This document shows positions 61,357 to 64,000 of a stretch of DNA of 64,000 nt, piece by piece; the first letter of the stretch is position 1, and each line of letters starts with the position of its first letter. The notes below the pieces were generated by a model. The model searched no databases. It was given only the letters and a program-made list of their open reading frames with translations, and was not told the DNA's origin. The DNA lies in the NCBI RefSeq assembly GCF_001879695.1, contig NZ_MNBL01000042.1, forward strand, positions 29,570-93,569. Reading direction: 5' to 3'. The stretch is from Nioella sediminis. Its GTDB lineage: Bacteria > Pseudomonadota > Alphaproteobacteria > Rhodobacterales > Rhodobacteraceae. The translations under genes and the position numbers were made by a program.

Positions 61357-61827
61357 TCAGAGATCGGCTTGCCAGAACTCGCGGTCGAAGCTCTGGCCGA
61401 ATCGGTGCCAGCCGGGATCGGTTTCGGAGATGGTGAAGCCATGGGCGCGGTAGAGGGCGCGGGCGGCGGTGAGGCAGCTGTAGGTTTCGAGTGTTGCCCG
61501 GGTGAAGCCCTTGGTGCGCGCATGGTCAAGAGCGGTTTGCAACAGGTGATGGCCAAGGCCCTGGCCGCGGGCAGAAGGCTCTAGCAGGACGAAGTTGAGG
61601 AAGGCCGTGCCGTTGCGGTCGGATATGGCGATGGAACCGATGCGCTGGCCGTCTGCTTCGGCGATCCAGAAGCGTTTTGACGGGTCCGGACGGGCAAGGA
61701 AGGCGTCGAGTTTGTCGGCGATGGATATGCCGAAATCGGGGGTGAAGCCGAACTCTGCGCCATAGAGCACGCGGTGGCGCTCGATCAGCCAAGCGTGATC
61801 TCGGGCCGTGAAGGAGCGCAGGATCAT
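61357..61827 (-). CDS. GNAT-family N-acetyltransferase
   Basis: A 156-residue GNAT protein. FLNFVLLEPSARGQGLGHHL is the acetyl-CoA loop, and SCLTAARALYRAHGFTISET the C-terminal motif. The N terminus (residues MILRSFTARDHAWLIERHRV) resembles the acetyltransferase domain fused to MarR regulators, although no MarR domain is present. It overlaps the sodium channel gene by four bases. Confidence 0.88.
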   Translation of the reverse strand: MILRSFTARDHAWLIERHRVLYGAEFGFTPDFGISIADKLDAFLARPDPSKRFWIAEADGQRIGSIAISDRNGTAFLNFVLLEPSARGQGLGHHLLQTALDHARTKGFTRATLETYSCLTAARALYRAHGFTISETDPGWHRFGQSFDREFWQADL

Positions 61828-62591
61828 TCTCGGGTGTCGAGCCGTGCCTCGATGGCCTTCAGCCTCTCCAGCACCTCGTCACGGTAGGTTTCGGTCTGGG
61901 CCGTTTCTTCCTCGGAATGGGCGTCCTGCATGGAGTTCACGATGAGACCGACCAGCAGGTTCACGACCGCGAAGGTGGTGATCATGATGAAGGGCACGAA
62001 GAAGGCCCAGGCATAGGGGTAGACCTCCAACACCGGGCGGACGATGCCCATGGACCAGCTTTCCAGTGTCATGATCTGGAAAAGCGTGTAGAGAGACCGG
62101 CCGAGATCGCCGAACCAGTCCGGGAAGCTGGCCCCGAAGAGCTTGGTCGCCATGACCGCGCCGATATAGAAGATGATCCCCATCAGCAGAAATACGCTGC
62201 CCATGCCGGGAAGCGCGCGCACGAAGCCCTCGACAACCCGGCGCAGGCGTGGTGCGACCGAGATCACGCGCAGAACCCGCAGGATGCGAAGCGAGCGCAG
62301 GACCGAGAGACCCTGACCGCCGGGCACAAGCGCGATGCCGATGATGACCGCGTCGAAGAGGTTCCAGCCGGAACGGAAGAAGCGACTGCCATAGGCGATC
62401 AGCTTGGCGGTGAGCTCGACGACGAAGATCGCAAGGCAGATGCGGTCAAGCGCGGTGATAAGCGCGCCCGCCCTTGTCATGGCCTCATCTGATGTTTCCA
62501 ACCCGAGGATCACCGCGTTGAACACGATCACACCAATGATCGTGTTGCGCACCAGCGCCGTTTCCAACCGGGTTTCAAGCCAGTGCCGCAT
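61824..62591 (-). CDS. bacterial voltage-gated sodium channel (NaChBac/NavAb type)
   Basis: A 255-residue six-helix channel subunit that works as a tetramer. The voltage-sensor helix S4 has Arg at 99, 102, 105 and 108 (LRSLRILRVLRVISVAPR). The selectivity filter TLESWSMGIVRP (175-186) matches NavAb exactly in TLESWS, which selects Na+. S6 (FFVPFIMITTFAVVNLLVGL) is followed by an acidic neck and a short coiled-coil tail. Such channels support motility and pH control in marine bacteria. Confidence 0.93.
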   Translation of the reverse strand: MRHWLETRLETALVRNTIIGVIVFNAVILGLETSDEAMTRAGALITALDRICLAIFVVELTAKLIAYGSRFFRSGWNLFDAVIIGIALVPGGQGLSVLRSLRILRVLRVISVAPRLRRVVEGFVRALPGMGSVFLLMGIIFYIGAVMATKLFGASFPDWFGDLGRSLYTLFQIMTLESWSMGIVRPVLEVYPYAWAFFVPFIMITTFAVVNLLVGLIVNSMQDAHSEEETAQTETYRDEVLERLKAIEARLDTRE

Positions 62592-62613
62592 TCGAGACCT
62601 CCCCTGTTCGGGC

Positions 62614-63828
62614 TTACATATGTGCGCGGGTGAAGCTGGCGGCAAGTTCCACATGGGGGCTCCAGCGGAACTGGTCGACCACTTGCACCCAATCGAGGCG
62701 GAACCCTGCGTCGGTGAGCGTTTTCGCGTCGCGGGCGAAGGTGACGGGGTTGCAGGAGACGAAGCCGATCTTCGCGATGCCTGACGCCGCCAGTTCGCGC
62801 ACCTGCGCCTCGGCCCCCGCGCGGGGCGGGTCGATCACGGCGGCGTCATAGGGGGCGAGGTCTTCAGCCATCAGCGGACGGCGGAAGAGGTCGCGCAGCT
62901 CGCCCGTGACCTTCTTGATGCCGGCGGCGTGGCGGGTGGCATGGTCGAGCGCGGCGATCATGGTGCGGTCGCCTTCGACGGCATGCACAGGGGTGCGTGC
63001 AGCCAGCGGGAAGCTGAAGGTGCCGGAGCCGGAGAAGAGGTCGACAATGTGCTTTGCGCCTGTCGTGGCTTCGATCATGGCCGCGACGAGCGTGGCTTCG
63101 CCGTCGGGCGTCGCTTGCAGGAAGGCGCCGGGGGGCGGGGTGACGGCGACGGTGCCGAAATGCTGAACCGGGGGCGTTTCGGTGAAGACGGTTTCATCGT
63201 CCCAGGTCAGGCGGGCGAAGTGGCGCAGGAATTGCGGCAACGCCACGCGCAGCGCCTCGTCCAGCGGTTTGCCGCCGGTGACGGCGCAGTCGATGCCTGC
63301 GTCAGAGCGGGTGAGCGCAAAGGCCAGCGTGGCGCTGCGCGAGCCGCCCATTCGGGTGATCTGTTCCAGCGTGGGCAGCACGGCCAAGAGGTCGGGGTGC
63401 AGCACGTGGCAATCGGTGATCGGCACGATCGTGTCGGAGCGGCGGGCGTGGAAGCCCACAAGCGCGCCTTTCTTGGTGCGGGTGCCCGCGAGCGTGGCGC
63501 GGCGTCGGCTGCGGGGGGGCGAGACGTGGATGGGGCGGAACTCGGTCGTCAGGCCCTGCGCGGCGAGGACGGTTTCCACGACCTGCTGTTTCCACTGAGC
63601 GAGGAAGCTGTCCGACGCATGTTGCAGCGCGCAGCCGCCGCATTGGCGGAAATGGGTGCAGGGGGCTTTCACCCGGTTGGGCGAGGGGGTGAGGATGCGG
63701 GGGGCGTCCATGCGGCCATCCGTGACGTCGCCCTCGACGAGCTCGCCGGGCAGGGTCAGGGGCGCGAGCACGGGACCTTCGGCAATGCCGTCGCCCTTGT
63801 GGCCCAGTCTTTGAATCGTGATTTCCAT
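62614..63828 (-). CDS. 23S rRNA uracil-C5 methyltransferase (RlmD/TrmA family)
   Basis: A 404-residue enzyme of the RumA/TrmA family. An N-terminal TRAM domain (QRLGHKGDGIAEGPV) is followed by Cys residues in CTHFRQCGGCALQH that form an iron-sulfur cluster in RlmD. The SAM site is VDLFSGSGTFSFPLA, and the catalytic Cys is in GFVSCNPVTFARD, which is exactly the family motif. The product is probably m5U in 23S rRNA; the precise position (747 or 1939) is not decidable. Confidence 0.9.
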   Translation of the reverse strand: MEITIQRLGHKGDGIAEGPVLAPLTLPGELVEGDVTDGRMDAPRILTPSPNRVKAPCTHFRQCGGCALQHASDSFLAQWKQQVVETVLAAQGLTTEFRPIHVSPPRSRRRATLAGTRTKKGALVGFHARRSDTIVPITDCHVLHPDLLAVLPTLEQITRMGGSRSATLAFALTRSDAGIDCAVTGGKPLDEALRVALPQFLRHFARLTWDDETVFTETPPVQHFGTVAVTPPPGAFLQATPDGEATLVAAMIEATTGAKHIVDLFSGSGTFSFPLAARTPVHAVEGDRTMIAALDHATRHAAGIKKVTGELRDLFRRPLMAEDLAPYDAAVIDPPRAGAEAQVRELAASGIAKIGFVSCNPVTFARDAKTLTDAGFRLDWVQVVDQFRWSPHVELAASFTRAHM

Positions 63829-63867
63829 GGGCAGCGCATAGCGTGGATTCGCCCCGGCGGGAAGCGG

Positions 63868-64000
63868 TTACGCCTTGGGGATCGCGGGGCTGAAGGCGTA
63901 GCCCTCGGGGGACAGGATCGTGCCTTCGCGCAGCCCGTGGGGTTTGTCGGCGGGGGCTTCCAGGACCATGTGACCGGCAGCCTCGGCCTTTGCCACGGCG
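63868..64000 (-). CDS. VOC-family protein, C-terminal end (cut by window)
   Basis: A frame open to the window edge on the - strand. The last 43 residues include MVLEAPADKPHGLREGTILS and PEGYAFSPAIPKA, resembling the C-terminal motif of glyoxalase/bleomycin-resistance (VOC) proteins. The start lies outside the window. Function cannot be assigned further. Confidence 0.55.
   Translation of the reverse strand, partial: AVAKAEAAGHMVLEAPADKPHGLREGTILSPEGYAFSPAIPKA

Overview
The window is a chromosomal segment of a high-GC alphaproteobacterium, most likely of the family Rhodobacteraceae (Roseobacter group). The evidence is the petABC cytochrome bc1 operon with a Rhodobacter-type Rieske start, the separate MnmC1-like and MnmD genes, a RibH2-type lumazine synthase behind an FMN riboswitch, a TPP riboswitch ahead of thiBPQ, and short dispersed intergenic repeats. 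Assignments rest on reading motifs by eye; no database search was possible.

Positions 1-22.4 kb are mostly housekeeping: a HupE/UreJ-like membrane protein, a DsbA-fold isomerase, leuC, a MscS channel, an FMN reductase, the MnmC-like pair, an EamA exporter, a lytic transglycosylase, dapA, trmO, smpB, a sulfurtransferase, an aromatic aminotransferase, a queuosine-precursor transporter, arfB, pncB and RNA methyltransferases. Three things stand out. One is an exported protein (11981-12838) carrying ABC-ATPase motifs. The second is a candidate small RNA or leader peptide before arfB. The third is a lone low-GC RhuM gene between arfB and pncB.

Positions 22.7-34.2 kb form a catabolic cluster. An M20 amidohydrolase and an aspartoacylase-like hydrolase on the + strand converge on a seven-gene - strand operon: two MlrC-type M81 peptidases, a solute-binding protein, two permeases (one with a large extra domain) and two ATPases. 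The set looks like import and hydrolysis of an unidentified peptide-like or N-acylated compound.

Positions 34.48-47.59 kb are an integrative genomic island in the 3' end of a tRNA-Lys(TTT) gene. It is bounded by identical 51-bp repeats, with paired 11-bp-phased TGCTTCCAC-like sites near both ends. It encodes a tyrosine integrase, an AlpA-like regulator, a Rep_trans-like replication protein, an Eco29kI-like restriction-modification pair, and a tightly overlapping low-GC four-gene operon (40.85-46.67 kb). That operon encodes a polytopic membrane protein, a TIR/deoxyribosyltransferase-like protein, a 900-residue protein-kinase/P-loop-ATPase fusion and an unrecognised protein. I do not recognise this combination as a named system; it is the best candidate here for a new anti-phage or anti-plasmid defence system. 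DNA just outside the left repeat resembles the inside of the right end, which suggests an older related element once occupied the same site.

Positions 47.6-64 kb return to housekeeping genes: dapF-mtaB, an arginine-deiminase-fold hydrolase, an exporter, ribH2 with its riboswitch, a PaiB-type protein, a GST and a GNAT protein, petABC, thiBPQ with its riboswitch, a bacterial voltage-gated sodium channel, an RNA methyltransferase and the end of a VOC-family gene. In both riboswitches the ribosome binding site can pair with an upstream complementary sequence, which suggests translational control.
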